Below are positions 18,388 to 27,870 of a DNA stretch of 64,000 bases, piece by piece. Source of the DNA: JANQIV01 sp050117315. GTDB lineage: Bacteria; Bacteroidota; Ignavibacteria; Ignavibacteriales; Melioribacteraceae. Positions within the stretch are counted from its first letter, which is position 1. Each line of letters starts with the position of its first letter. The DNA lies in NCBI GenBank assembly GCA_050117315.1, contig JASFMY010000019.1, positions 1-64,000 on the forward strand, read 5' to 3'. The translations under genes were made by a program, and so were the position numbers. The notes below the pieces were generated by a model that worked only from the letters and a program-made list of their open reading frames with translations, was not told the origin of the DNA and made no database searches.

Positions 18388-20306
18388 TTAATTAGTATCA
18401 TTTTTTTTGTGATTTGTTGTTGAGCGTTCTCCAGCCTGTAAAAGTATACGCCGCTGCTTAAGTTTCCTGCATCTACTTTGTAGGTATATTTGCCGGCATT
18501 CAGCCTGACATTGCTGAAAACAGATTTCACCTCTTTACCCAGGGTATTAAATAGTTTGAGTGAGTATACGTTTTGTTTCTCTATCACAAACTCAATAACG
18601 GTAGTGGGGTTAAATGGGTTGGGATAATTCTGCATCAACGTGAAAGCCCCGGGAAGGAATTCGGAATTTCCTACGGAAGTACTAACGGCATCATCAATAT
18701 CAAGGTATATAAAGCGCGGCCTGTAGATATCGGCATTGTTAAGGTTTTCAGCTATATCAATTGTGTTGACATTATAACTCACGAGAATTTTATCGCCGTC
18801 GGATAGGGAAGGGTGAGCTTTAGCGTTATATGTAAAAACGTTGCCGGATATTTCTGCTTCGGGACAATTGTAAATCATGTTAAACATTCCGAAAGTACCA
18901 ACCGGGCTTTCACCAATGCGGTATGCAACCTGGTTCCCCGTCTGGAACATCAAGATATATTTGCCGTTGGGCAGCGGGGAAACGCTAAACTCTTGAGATA
19001 CATAATCTGTTAGCGACTCACATTCTTTAATATGGCTTCCCCAGCTTTCCCCGTTCCAGTATTCGTATTTTGTGAAATCACTAATATGCTCCGGCAAAAC
19101 TCGCCCACAGATAAGTTCTTTAGCATTGTTGATCTCTTTGAGACCGTAAAGATATATGTAGCCGTCAGTCACATAATTTTGCGATGAACTGTTTAACGGC
19201 ATTACTGCCTGCCCGAGTAAATATTTTGCATCATTTGTTTCATCATAGTAATAAAGGGGAGTATCAAACTGACTTACATCAACCACACTGTCGCTTTCGT
19301 CTATTCTAAATTTTACCAGGTTAGCACCGATGTAATTAAAACCGAAAACATCATCAGAAATTTTTTCCATTCTTAAGGCAAAAACATAAATTGTATCTTC
19401 TACTTTTATACCGTCCATCAGCCAGTACCAATCACCGGCTTTGGATTCGGGAGTGCCCGGTACAAACATAGCGGCTGGATTTCCATTCTCTTCTTTTACT
19501 AAAAATTCTATTTGTTCTTTATCAGGGCAGCTTGAATTAAGCAGAGCAAGCGTGTTGTTAACTATTGTTGTATTTTTTCTAACCTTGTTCGAATCAACAT
19601 TCCCGATAAATGTATCGCTGAAAAGTAAAAGATGTTTAAAATCGTTGCCGCTTGTTTCCACTTCGTTTAACGGGATTGAATAAATTCCGTCAGCTCCTGT
19701 CCAGCCGCTGTCCCTGTTAAATAACTCGTTCCACTCTTCCGCTTCCTCTATTGTAAATGAGTCGGGACATTGACCGCCGGTAGGAACCGTTATCCTGTTT
19801 GGATAAGACAACGGCGCCCATTCCAAATTTTTGGGAGATAGTAAACCGGGAGAAGCTTTTGTAACGAGAAAACCGAGGTCATAACAGCCATCTGTTTCTC
19901 CTACTTTTATGTTTATTACGGCTTCAACATTTATAACCTGGTCGTATGCATATCCTTCATCGGAAATAAAAGCCGTCCATTTATAACCTGCGCCAAAATC
20001 TTCAGCGGGATAAACTGCTTCTATTGAATCTTTCCATTCTTCGCTAACTTCCAGAACGCCGCTGCCTATTTCAAAACTGTATTCACCTCCGGTAACTTCC
20101 CAATCTTCAGGTATTAATACTCCCAGTAAACCTTTATGCGCATTAGTTTCGGGGATTAAGCTGTCTGTAATATTTATCCTTACTTCAATTACCTCTCCCC
20201 TATCTGCTTCCGAAGGATAAAATATTCCCGTTATTTTACATCCGTTTAGAGTCATAGCCAGAGCCGCCGTGTAAATAAGTTTTGCGTAATATTTTTTTAA
20301 AGTCAT
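18384..20306 (-). CDS. T9SS surface protein with shared N-terminal domain and DUF4185-like propeller
   Basis: A 640-residue protein. The signal peptide ends in a lipobox-like TLNGC (~23). Residues ~30-165 are the domain shared with the 283-residue neighbour; ~190-545 resemble DUF4185/GH43-like blades (DGIYSIPL, LLLFSDTFIG, WYWLMDG, NAKAHPSLSDG); ~560-640 form a T9SS type A sorting domain (NYPNPFNPTTVIEF ... KKMILIK). It probably binds or acts on the glycan at the cell surface; no catalytic residues can be named. The downstream secreted GH38 gene overlaps its end by 4 nt. Confidence 0.8.
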   Translation of the reverse strand: MTLKKYYAKLIYTAALAMTLNGCKITGIFYPSEADRGEVIEVRINITDSLIPETNAHKGLLGVLIPEDWEVTGGEYSFEIGSGVLEVSEEWKDSIEAVYPAEDFGAGYKWTAFISDEGYAYDQVINVEAVINIKVGETDGCYDLGFLVTKASPGLLSPKNLEWAPLSYPNRITVPTGGQCPDSFTIEEAEEWNELFNRDSGWTGADGIYSIPLNEVETSGNDFKHLLLFSDTFIGNVDSNKVRKNTTIVNNTLALLNSSCPDKEQIEFLVKEENGNPAAMFVPGTPESKAGDWYWLMDGIKVEDTIYVFALRMEKISDDVFGFNYIGANLVKFRIDESDSVVDVSQFDTPLYYYDETNDAKYLLGQAVMPLNSSSQNYVTDGYIYLYGLKEINNAKELICGRVLPEHISDFTKYEYWNGESWGSHIKECESLTDYVSQEFSVSPLPNGKYILMFQTGNQVAYRIGESPVGTFGMFNMIYNCPEAEISGNVFTYNAKAHPSLSDGDKILVSYNVNTIDIAENLNNADIYRPRFIYLDIDDAVSTSVGNSEFLPGAFTLMQNYPNPFNPTTVIEFVIEKQNVYSLKLFNTLGKEVKSVFSNVRLNAGKYTYKVDAGNLSSGVYFYRLENAQQQITKKMILIK

Positions 20307-20315
20307 CTTTCCCTG

Positions 20316-21260
20316 TTAAAAGCCTATACTCACCGTGAATCTGTGTATGTCGTTAAATACCTTTTCGGACTTCACAAAGGAATAGTCAAACTTTGTACTG
20401 ATATAACTGAATGAAGGTGTTTCAAAGCCAACGCCGAATGACATTTTCCCTTCGTCAACGTTAAGTCTGTATCCCGATCTTAAGAAGAAGTGATTCAATA
20501 GTTTTAATTCTGTTCCAATGTTTACCCATTCTTCGTTATCGGTCGGGTGAACTAATTCGAAAGCTAAAGTTAATGCTGCGTCATCAAGATTGATAATTTC
20601 ATCGGTAGCGCTAAGCCTAAATAACAACGGGGTTCTAAATGTTTGGTCAACAAATTTCATATCGGGACCAAAGTGCTGTAAAGAAAAAGCTAATCTTAAA
20701 TTGCGCCAGCCGGTAGAATACGAGGCCCCGATATCAAATAAAATGTTGTCGGCTGTGTAATCATCTAATTTCTCATGAACATATTTTACCTGTCCGCCTA
20801 TTGCAAGTTTATCGGTAAATCTACGTGCAATACCTACTCCGATTAATAAATCACCGGCATTTACCATTCTTCCCGTACCGTCAGGATTTTGAACCGTTGT
20901 TTCTTCAAACTCATTTATTGATAGAGATATTGCGCTGAACCCGATAACAAAATTGTTGAAAGGAAGAGCAACTGAAGCGGCCATATATTTACTGTCAACA
21001 AGCCAATTATTAAATGAAAATATTGCCTGGTTATCTTCGGCATAAGCAATTCCGGATACATTCCAAAACATAGCATTGGCATCTTTTACGACACCGGTAA
21101 CAGCTTCTCCCATTCCTGTTTCTCTTGCACCGGCTCCGATTTTAAGAAATTGAAGGCCTGCGCTTCCGGCTTTAGAAAATTCAAAACCCAAATCATATTG
21201 TGCTACGGCAACATTAGAAAGAGTAAATATTAATATTAACGTATAATGTAATTTTTTCAT
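20316..21260 (-). CDS. PorV/PorQ-family outer-membrane barrel protein
   Basis: A 314-residue protein with a signal peptide (cleavage near VAVAQ) and the family start FLKIGAGARETGMGEA. The rest is amphipathic beta-strand sequence ending SFVKSEKVFNDIHRFTVSIGF with a terminal Phe, typical of a barrel. PorV shuttles T9SS cargo to the attachment complex; paralogues beside cargo genes are frequent in this phylum. Its position among three T9SS cargo genes suggests a dedicated helper for this locus, which is inference. Confidence 0.85.
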   Translation of the reverse strand: MKKLHYTLILIFTLSNVAVAQYDLGFEFSKAGSAGLQFLKIGAGARETGMGEAVTGVVKDANAMFWNVSGIAYAEDNQAIFSFNNWLVDSKYMAASVALPFNNFVIGFSAISLSINEFEETTVQNPDGTGRMVNAGDLLIGVGIARRFTDKLAIGGQVKYVHEKLDDYTADNILFDIGASYSTGWRNLRLAFSLQHFGPDMKFVDQTFRTPLLFRLSATDEIINLDDAALTLAFELVHPTDNEEWVNIGTELKLLNHFFLRSGYRLNVDEGKMSFGVGFETPSFSYISTKFDYSFVKSEKVFNDIHRFTVSIGF

Positions 21261-21275
21261 TTCGCTTTGATCTGT

Positions 21276-23102
21276 TTATTTAATTATCAAAAGTGTTCCT
21301 TTAGCTGTACCTACTTCGGATTCAACAGTCCAGAAATAAATTCCCGGCGCTGTTCTTTGTCTTGCATTTGAAAGCTGATTCCAAACTTCTTCCCCGGAAG
21401 ATTGATTATTATGGTCAAGAGTTCTAACCAATTCCCCGCTGCTTGTATAAATCCTTATTGTACATACTGCCGGAAGGTTTGTCCAAACTATTGAATCCTC
21501 CTGCCCGCTAACCGGGAAACCTGAAACGTTTTTAAAAGGGTTTGGGAATACTGTTACATCCAGTGTACTTTCGGAAGGTGATCTTGTCGCATAAACTGCA
21601 TCTTCATTCCGGTTTGTGAACCAGCTTTCCGTTCCGTTACTATCTACACTTGTTACAGTATAATAATAACCCGCGCCAAGACTGATGTCTTCATCTTCAT
21701 AAACCCAGCGATTTATATCTTCGTCGTAATACCGGGTAACATCCGTACTTCTGGAAGGCCTTATTACTTTTAATTGTTCATAAGGACCGATAAAAGATTT
21801 TGAGCTTCGATATACTCTATATTCCTTAAAGTTATTTTTGTTTTCGATAGGATCGATCCAGCTTTCCTCAACCAGTTCCCAGGTAATAGAGATTGATTGA
21901 TTTTCAGGTACTGCAATAATTTCAATATCCGGTGACGGCGGCGGTACCTCCGTAAGAGCGTAATTATTTTCAAACAGGTTCTTAGCATTTGTTATAGTAT
22001 TCTTCAACATATCTTCACCTTGCGAAAGTGATGACATAGCATCTACACCTTCAAGAGCCTCTTCGAGCGAAATGCCGTCTACAGCTTCTACTAAAACAAT
22101 CTTAACGCTTTCACCCGGGCTTAATGTATAAGCTCCAACAGTCATAAGCATAAAGGGTGTTAAATGTTCCTCCTCACTTGCTTGAAGCGATTTGTCTTCA
22201 CCGTTTAAGATTTTATAAAGATTCGCAATCGTGTTGCTTTGATTTGTAAAATACCGTTCATTGTTCAGCAATTGCGCATATAAAACGTTGGAGGGCTGAT
22301 CTGAATTATCGTCTACCGGATCATTATACAGTAATGCATATCCGGCATACCCCGGAGTTCTAAGCTCATCCGCATCATCCCAATAGTTACCTACGTCGTA
22401 CGGTAAGCTGTAGTTTGGTGTATCGTCCCAGGCATATAACAGTTTTAGATATTCGTCATACCTTACATATTCATCTGCGCGGTTAAAATCATCTCCCCAT
22501 CCGTTATGAACAACATAATCCTGGTAACTGGGTCTTATTAAATACGGGAATCCAATATAAACATCGGAAAGTGTACTGCTGTTTTCATTTGTAAAAGTAT
22601 ATTCCATAAGAATGAAGTTGTTAACATCACTAAAACTCCAGACCCGGCTTACTCTTTTAACGGAAATATTTTCGGTTGTGGTCCACTGTGCAGTAATTTT
22701 TTGTTCGGCTTCGGCAGGATCATACCCGGCATCTTCAATAAAATTTTCTTCGACCTCTAATTCTTGAAAATTGCCTTGGTCAACAAAAGAAAAAGGGCCA
22801 TTTTCAATAAAGAAAATTGAGCCGTCTTGATTTTTACCGCCTATCCAGATTCCGGCGCCGTAGTTATAAGAACGTTGATCATCTTTTGCCAACACCGTGG
22901 GGCCGCCCGGCCAGTCCATACTGGGATAATATTCGAATCTATCCGTCGGATCGGACGCGCCGATCGTACCGTCATCTTTCATAGTTTCCCACAATTCGCC
23001 CCGGTTATGAATTTCAAATTTAGCACTTCTGGTTTGACCAAAAGCAACACCGGATTGTATAACACAAATGACTAATAAAATTGATTTACACTTTTTTAAC
23101 AT
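21276..23102 (-). CDS. Secreted FN3-containing T9SS protein
   Basis: A 608-residue protein. The ATG at 23102 was chosen because it begins a clean signal peptide (MLKKCKSILLVICVIQSGVA) and avoids overlap with the TonB receptor gene; a longer frame runs up to 23201. Residues ~30-400 are an unrecognised beta-rich region with many Trp/Tyr, ~400-500 resemble a fibronectin type III module (EYRVYRS..YYTVTSVD), and ~520-608 a T9SS-type end (VTVFPNPFKN ... GIYFWTVESEVGTAKGTLLIIK). Proteins of this build commonly sit beside TonB/PorV pairs in Ignavibacteria. A surface-binding role replacing SusD is possible but not shown. Confidence 0.8.
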   Translation of the reverse strand: MLKKCKSILLVICVIQSGVAFGQTRSAKFEIHNRGELWETMKDDGTIGASDPTDRFEYYPSMDWPGGPTVLAKDDQRSYNYGAGIWIGGKNQDGSIFFIENGPFSFVDQGNFQELEVEENFIEDAGYDPAEAEQKITAQWTTTENISVKRVSRVWSFSDVNNFILMEYTFTNENSSTLSDVYIGFPYLIRPSYQDYVVHNGWGDDFNRADEYVRYDEYLKLLYAWDDTPNYSLPYDVGNYWDDADELRTPGYAGYALLYNDPVDDNSDQPSNVLYAQLLNNERYFTNQSNTIANLYKILNGEDKSLQASEEEHLTPFMLMTVGAYTLSPGESVKIVLVEAVDGISLEEALEGVDAMSSLSQGEDMLKNTITNAKNLFENNYALTEVPPPSPDIEIIAVPENQSISITWELVEESWIDPIENKNNFKEYRVYRSSKSFIGPYEQLKVIRPSRSTDVTRYYDEDINRWVYEDEDISLGAGYYYTVTSVDSNGTESWFTNRNEDAVYATRSPSESTLDVTVFPNPFKNVSGFPVSGQEDSIVWTNLPAVCTIRIYTSSGELVRTLDHNNQSSGEEVWNQLSNARQRTAPGIYFWTVESEVGTAKGTLLIIK

Positions 23103-23121
23103 ATTTCTACCCGATAAAAAT

Positions 23122-26109
23122 TTAGAATGTGTATTTAACACCGAAATAATACCTTCTATTTTCGTAATAAGTTTGCCAGCCGATATCATAACCGGAGCCA
23201 TCTACTTCCGTTATAGTCCCATCCTCCACATAATTTTGCGTGGCATCGATGTCATATACTGCATCACCGTAAGATCTAAGGTTTTTAGTATTTAAAAGAT
23301 TTGCGACCTGCATAAAAAATGATAACGTATGCGTGTCGAATAAAGGGAACCTTTTTTCTACTAACAGATCAACTGTTTGAATCGGAGGATAACGGTGGTT
23401 GTTATAAGTATCCGGCGGATCCTCGGCTGTTTTGTATGTAAATGCCTGCCCGCTAATAAAACTATATAATAGGCTTGCACTTGTTCCCTCCAATATTTTG
23501 TTTATAAAGTTATTTGTTTCAACTTCAGGGTAAGTTAGGAATAAGTTTGCCCGTAAAATATGCGGACGGGAATAACTTTTTTCAATCGCTATTCTCTTGT
23601 TTACATCCCCATCCCATTTATATGTTTCGTTTCCTTCGCCGTCTATGTTTACAACGGCAGGCGTAGCTCTTCCTTGCGTAGCACGTGAAAAGCTGTAATT
23701 AGCATCCAAAACAATATACCTGCTGAATAATGTTTTGAATGTAATTTCAAATCCCCTAGAATCCCCATAATCACCGGAAATAAAGGTTTGATAAGAAACA
23801 TTTATAGTAGTTTCTTCATTAATCGGATCGTATCCGTAAACATGGTGATCGAATAAACCTATACGTTCCTGTGTTTGGTCATAAACGTCTTTATAGAAAG
23901 CAGTAACTTCAAGAACTCCGATGTTTTCAAAATTTTGTTTAAAACCGGCTTCAAACTGAATTGTTTTTTCCGGTTCGAGGGCTTTTAACGTATAGGCCGT
24001 AACTCTTTCGGGATCACCTTTAGTTGAATTAATATGTCTTTCTTCCCTTCCTTCTTCCTCGGCTAATGCTCTTTCTTCAATTATACTTGTTACTAAATAT
24101 GTCGGCCTGTAGTATGAAAACTCAAACATTTGATCAAGCGGGGGAACTTGATAAAAGTGCCCGTAATTAAAATGTATCATTGTATTTTCAGAAAATGGGA
24201 ACGAAACACCGAAACGGGGACTTACCATATGATAAGTTTTTGCAGGTGTCCGCGCTTTATCCAATACGTTATCGAACGAATATTTAACATTCCCATGTGA
24301 ATCAACCTGGTCACCGTCCGTATCAAGGTCCGGATCAAAATCCGGGTTTACCGCAAGGTTATATAAGTTGGTTTCTTCAAACCAATCGTAATTCGGATTA
24401 AACATATCGTAGCGAACACCAAAATTTAATATCATTGTTTCAAATTCCATTTTATCCTGGACATAAAAAGCAAATTGAATCGGATGATATTCTTCCATTA
24501 AACCCCTATTAATCCAATAATCTTTATTATCCGTAGAGGAAATCAGACGGTAATTTTCTTTCTCATTAAAGGTATTATATCTAAATTCTATACCGCTTTT
24601 TATTAAATTGTTTTTGTCGAACTGCCAATTGACGTTGGATATAAAGGAGATATCGCCGGTTATAGTATTGTTATATAAAGAGGGTGTATATGCGTCGAAA
24701 GGTTCGTCTTCATAACCGTCGTATCGATGAAAACCCCAGACAGTAGGATCATCGCTTTCACCCACTCTAAAATATTCGCTCGGCCTTTCATCAAACTCGG
24801 ACCAATATGTGCTTAGTTTAAATTCGTAAAAGATTTTATCACTCGGGGCATAATTATAGTTTAGAACTCCGCCATATGTATAAACATCAAAAATGGAACC
24901 CCATCCTCTATAGTACTTTGCCTGGTTTGTAAAGTCGCCGTTTTCCTGTAATGTAGAATGTGCTTGATGATTATAAAATGCCGTTAATTTCCATTTAATT
25001 TTTTCACGATTCTGAGTAAGGTTGAGATAAAGATTCGAGAAATCTCTTGTATCTCTCGGTCTAGGTAAAGTATAAGCCTGCTGCTTATATGAACCGGAAA
25101 CAAAAAAACGGACAGGATTACCATCCCAATTTAAGAGCGGGCCGCTTAAACTGAACTTTATATCGTGATCCGGAATATCAGTATAATCATATATTTGAGA
25201 TTTCTTTTCATCGGTCCACCAATTGGGGTCTAATGTACCGTCTTCCAGCGTATGATCAAGAAATTCCTTTTGAGTATTTTGGTCATATAAATAATTACCG
25301 AAATGATGCTTACCTGCAAATCCGTAAATATACTCAATGGAGCCGTGTAAATCTTCTTTACCTTCCTTTGTAACAACACTTACAATACCGGATTGGGCAT
25401 TACCGTATTCCGCGTTATACCCGCCCGTCATAATTTGAATTTCTTCAACGGTATTCATGTTGATATTCGTAAATGAGCCGCCCCAATCTGCCCGGCCTAA
25501 TATTAAATTAGATATTCTTGCCCCGTCCAAATACCAGACTACCTGATCTTGACTACCGCCCCTAATAGAGTAACGTGGTTCACCCTTTCCGGCAGATCCT
25601 AATCCGCCTTGAACGGGAATAGGGCTAAAGAAAACTCCAGTCTGCACAAGCAGACCTTCTTTGGCATTTCGCGTGGGCAGTCTTTGCAATTGTGAAATAC
25701 CCAGGTTCTGCACACTTGCGGTAACGTCTTTCTGAATCACAGGCTTATCTGCAGTAACAACAACTTCTCCGTCAATTGCAATAGTCGTTTCCGTCATTTC
25801 AATTTCAACCGATGTCGTGAGGTCGGTCATTACTTTTACGTCTGTCACAATTACTTCGTGGTAGCCTATCATTGTTGCTCTTAAAGAATAGGTACCGGGT
25901 GTTATTCCGATGATAATAAAATCGCCTTCAAGGTCAACAGCCGCTCCTAACTGGGTTCCCAAAATAATAATGTTTACTCCGGGCAGCGGCAGGCCTGTAC
26001 TGCTGTCAATTACTTTCCCTTTAATTTTTCCCGTAACACCCGCGTTCAACTCAACGGACATTAAGAATATAATTGCCAGTTCCAAGTAAATTAAAAGTAT
26101 TCGTTTCAA
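23122..26109 (-). CDS. TonB-dependent outer-membrane receptor with carboxypeptidase-regulatory-like domain
   Basis: A 995-residue protein. TTG at 26109 is preferred as start: GGAGGA lies 4 nt upstream and it gives an ideal signal peptide (MKRILLIYLELAIIF); the GTG at 26139 overlaps the previous stop. Mature N-terminus: a CarboxypepD-like domain (GKIKGKVIDSSTGLPLPGVN), a plug with PRYSIRGGSQDQVVWYLDG, and a 22-strand-type barrel ending in ...GVKYTF. It would import oligosaccharides into the periplasm using TonB. It resembles SusC in domain order but no SusD gene follows. It lies 26 bp after the permease gene. Confidence 0.9.
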   Translation of the reverse strand: MKRILLIYLELAIIFLMSVELNAGVTGKIKGKVIDSSTGLPLPGVNIIILGTQLGAAVDLEGDFIIIGITPGTYSLRATMIGYHEVIVTDVKVMTDLTTSVEIEMTETTIAIDGEVVVTADKPVIQKDVTASVQNLGISQLQRLPTRNAKEGLLVQTGVFFSPIPVQGGLGSAGKGEPRYSIRGGSQDQVVWYLDGARISNLILGRADWGGSFTNINMNTVEEIQIMTGGYNAEYGNAQSGIVSVVTKEGKEDLHGSIEYIYGFAGKHHFGNYLYDQNTQKEFLDHTLEDGTLDPNWWTDEKKSQIYDYTDIPDHDIKFSLSGPLLNWDGNPVRFFVSGSYKQQAYTLPRPRDTRDFSNLYLNLTQNREKIKWKLTAFYNHQAHSTLQENGDFTNQAKYYRGWGSIFDVYTYGGVLNYNYAPSDKIFYEFKLSTYWSEFDERPSEYFRVGESDDPTVWGFHRYDGYEDEPFDAYTPSLYNNTITGDISFISNVNWQFDKNNLIKSGIEFRYNTFNEKENYRLISSTDNKDYWINRGLMEEYHPIQFAFYVQDKMEFETMILNFGVRYDMFNPNYDWFEETNLYNLAVNPDFDPDLDTDGDQVDSHGNVKYSFDNVLDKARTPAKTYHMVSPRFGVSFPFSENTMIHFNYGHFYQVPPLDQMFEFSYYRPTYLVTSIIEERALAEEEGREERHINSTKGDPERVTAYTLKALEPEKTIQFEAGFKQNFENIGVLEVTAFYKDVYDQTQERIGLFDHHVYGYDPINEETTINVSYQTFISGDYGDSRGFEITFKTLFSRYIVLDANYSFSRATQGRATPAVVNIDGEGNETYKWDGDVNKRIAIEKSYSRPHILRANLFLTYPEVETNNFINKILEGTSASLLYSFISGQAFTYKTAEDPPDTYNNHRYPPIQTVDLLVEKRFPLFDTHTLSFFMQVANLLNTKNLRSYGDAVYDIDATQNYVEDGTITEVDGSGYDIGWQTYYENRRYYFGVKYTF

Positions 26110-26135
26110 AAATCCTCCGTACTTATAATAATAGC

Positions 26136-26966
26136 TCACTCCTTAATACCGCTCATCATAAAACCCCTGATAAAATATTTCTGGAACAGGAAAAACAAAA
26201 TGATTATCGGCAGCATCATTAGTATTGAAGCCGCCATCAGCAAAGCCCATTCCGGCTGCTGCTGGCCTGCAAACTGCGCCAAGCCTAATGCAAGAGTACC
26301 TTTTGCTTTATCGGACAAATAAATGAGCGGTCCGAGGAAATCATTCCAAACAAATAAAAATGTTAAAATTGCAACTGTGGCAATTGCAGGTTTTGTAAGG
26401 GGCATAACTATTGTTGCATAAATGCGAAACTCCGAACAACCGTCTATGCGGGCGGCATCTATCAAACTTTTGGGAATAGAAAGAAAAAATTGTCTCATCA
26501 AAAATATGTTAAAAGCTCCTCCCCCGAAGAAAGCAGGAATCGTAAGAGGTTTAAGACTGTTCAACCACCCGATCTCTTTGAAGATTACGAATACGGGGAT
26601 CATTATTACCTGGGTCGGGAGAAGCATTGTGCCGAGAACTATATAAAAAAGTTTATCCCTTCCGGGCCATTGCAAAAATGTAAATGCATATGCAACAATT
26701 GAGCTGGAAAGTACAATACCGATTATATTTACTATAGATATGATAATCGAATTCTGCATGTAACTCAGGAACGGCATCCGCTCAAATATTTTAGCGTAGT
26801 TGCTCCAATCAAATTCCCCCGGTAAAAAATTTGAACTGAATACTTGCGATTCAGGCTTCAACGAAGTTGTTATAATCCATAAAAACGGTATTATAAAGAA
26901 GATTGCCGCTATAACCAGCAATGCAAAAACCACGATAGACTTCGTATTTATCTTCTTATTCTTCAT
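26136..26966 (-). CDS. Carbohydrate ABC transporter permease, MalG/UgpE type
   Basis: A 276-residue protein with six predicted membrane helices. The EAA loop DAARIDGCSEFRIYATIVMP, which docks on the ATPase, is clear around residue 180. The gene is 3 bp from the upstream permease and forms the inner-membrane channel with it. The partner ATPase is probably the one at 5523-6590, 20 kb downstream in the same locus. Confidence 0.92.
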   Translation of the reverse strand: MKNKKINTKSIVVFALLVIAAIFFIIPFLWIITTSLKPESQVFSSNFLPGEFDWSNYAKIFERMPFLSYMQNSIIISIVNIIGIVLSSSIVAYAFTFLQWPGRDKLFYIVLGTMLLPTQVIMIPVFVIFKEIGWLNSLKPLTIPAFFGGGAFNIFLMRQFFLSIPKSLIDAARIDGCSEFRIYATIVMPLTKPAIATVAILTFLFVWNDFLGPLIYLSDKAKGTLALGLAQFAGQQQPEWALLMAASILMMLPIIILFFLFQKYFIRGFMMSGIKE

Positions 26967-26969
26967 CAG

Positions 26970-27869
26970 TTATTCACCGGCATAATGAACCCATTTTTTA
27001 CTCGCCTTAAACTGCACAAAGGTTATAACGAGAGCGATTATAAATAAAATCCACGCAAGGGCAGATGCATAGCCCATTTCAAAATCATCAAATGCTTTGT
27101 TATAAAGGTAAAGGTTATAGAAAAGGGTTGAGTTTAACGGACCGCCTTTTGTCATAACGTAAGCTTCAACAAAAACCTGCAAAGCAAAAACCGCTTCTAT
27201 TATTGTCCAGAGAAAAATTACAGGGGACAATGAAGGAATAGTTACATTCCTAAATTTCGCCCACCATCCTCCGCCGTCAATTTCAACAGCTTCGTATAAT
27301 TGGTTGGGTACACTTTGAAGAGCGGCTAAAAATACCAGCATCCTACCCCCGCCGATTGACCAGATGCTCATCAATATTATTGCCGGTTTCGACCAGTCCG
27401 GGTCTATCAGCCATAAAGGACTTTGTATACCGAAATAGCCCAATATTGTATTGAGTAAACCGTATTCGGGATTAAGGAGCCACATCCACAGGACGGACAG
27501 TATAACGCCGCTTATAATAGACGGCATGAAATAAACCGTCCGAAAAAATTTAATCCCTTTAACAGAATTGTTTACGAGAACCGCAAGCAGAAGTGAACCG
27601 ATAATAACCAGCGGGGTACGCAGTAACAAATAGTATAAAGTATTCCAGATTGAGAGCCAGAAATAATTGTCGTTCAAAAGGAGCTCTTCGTAGTTTCTAA
27701 AACCAATGTACTGCGGGATGCGCAAAACATCGTACTGGCATAAGCTGTAGTATAACGACATTATAATGGGGTATAAACCGAAAATCAAAAAACCTATTAC
27801 CCAGGGTGACACAAAAACGTAACCCCAGAAAGACTGTTTATTAATAATATTTTTTATCGTAGCCATCAT
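26970..27869 (-). CDS. Carbohydrate ABC transporter permease, MalF/UgpA type
   Basis: A 299-residue protein with six membrane helices and an EAA loop EAVEIDGGGWWAKFRNVTIP. The ATG at 27869 is chosen since it follows the stop of the binding-protein gene; an in-frame ATG at 27905 would overlap that gene by 35 nt. Neither start has a strong ribosome site, so coupled translation is likely. It pairs with the MalG-type permease. Confidence 0.9.
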   Translation of the reverse strand: MMATIKNIINKQSFWGYVFVSPWVIGFLIFGLYPIIMSLYYSLCQYDVLRIPQYIGFRNYEELLLNDNYFWLSIWNTLYYLLLRTPLVIIGSLLLAVLVNNSVKGIKFFRTVYFMPSIISGVILSVLWMWLLNPEYGLLNTILGYFGIQSPLWLIDPDWSKPAIILMSIWSIGGGRMLVFLAALQSVPNQLYEAVEIDGGGWWAKFRNVTIPSLSPVIFLWTIIEAVFALQVFVEAYVMTKGGPLNSTLFYNLYLYNKAFDDFEMGYASALAWILFIIALVITFVQFKASKKWVHYAGE

Positions 27870-27870
27870 G

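Noticed and set aside
26422..26702. Plus-strand frames opposite the permease gene
   Set aside because: Antisense shadows of the conserved EAA-loop region.
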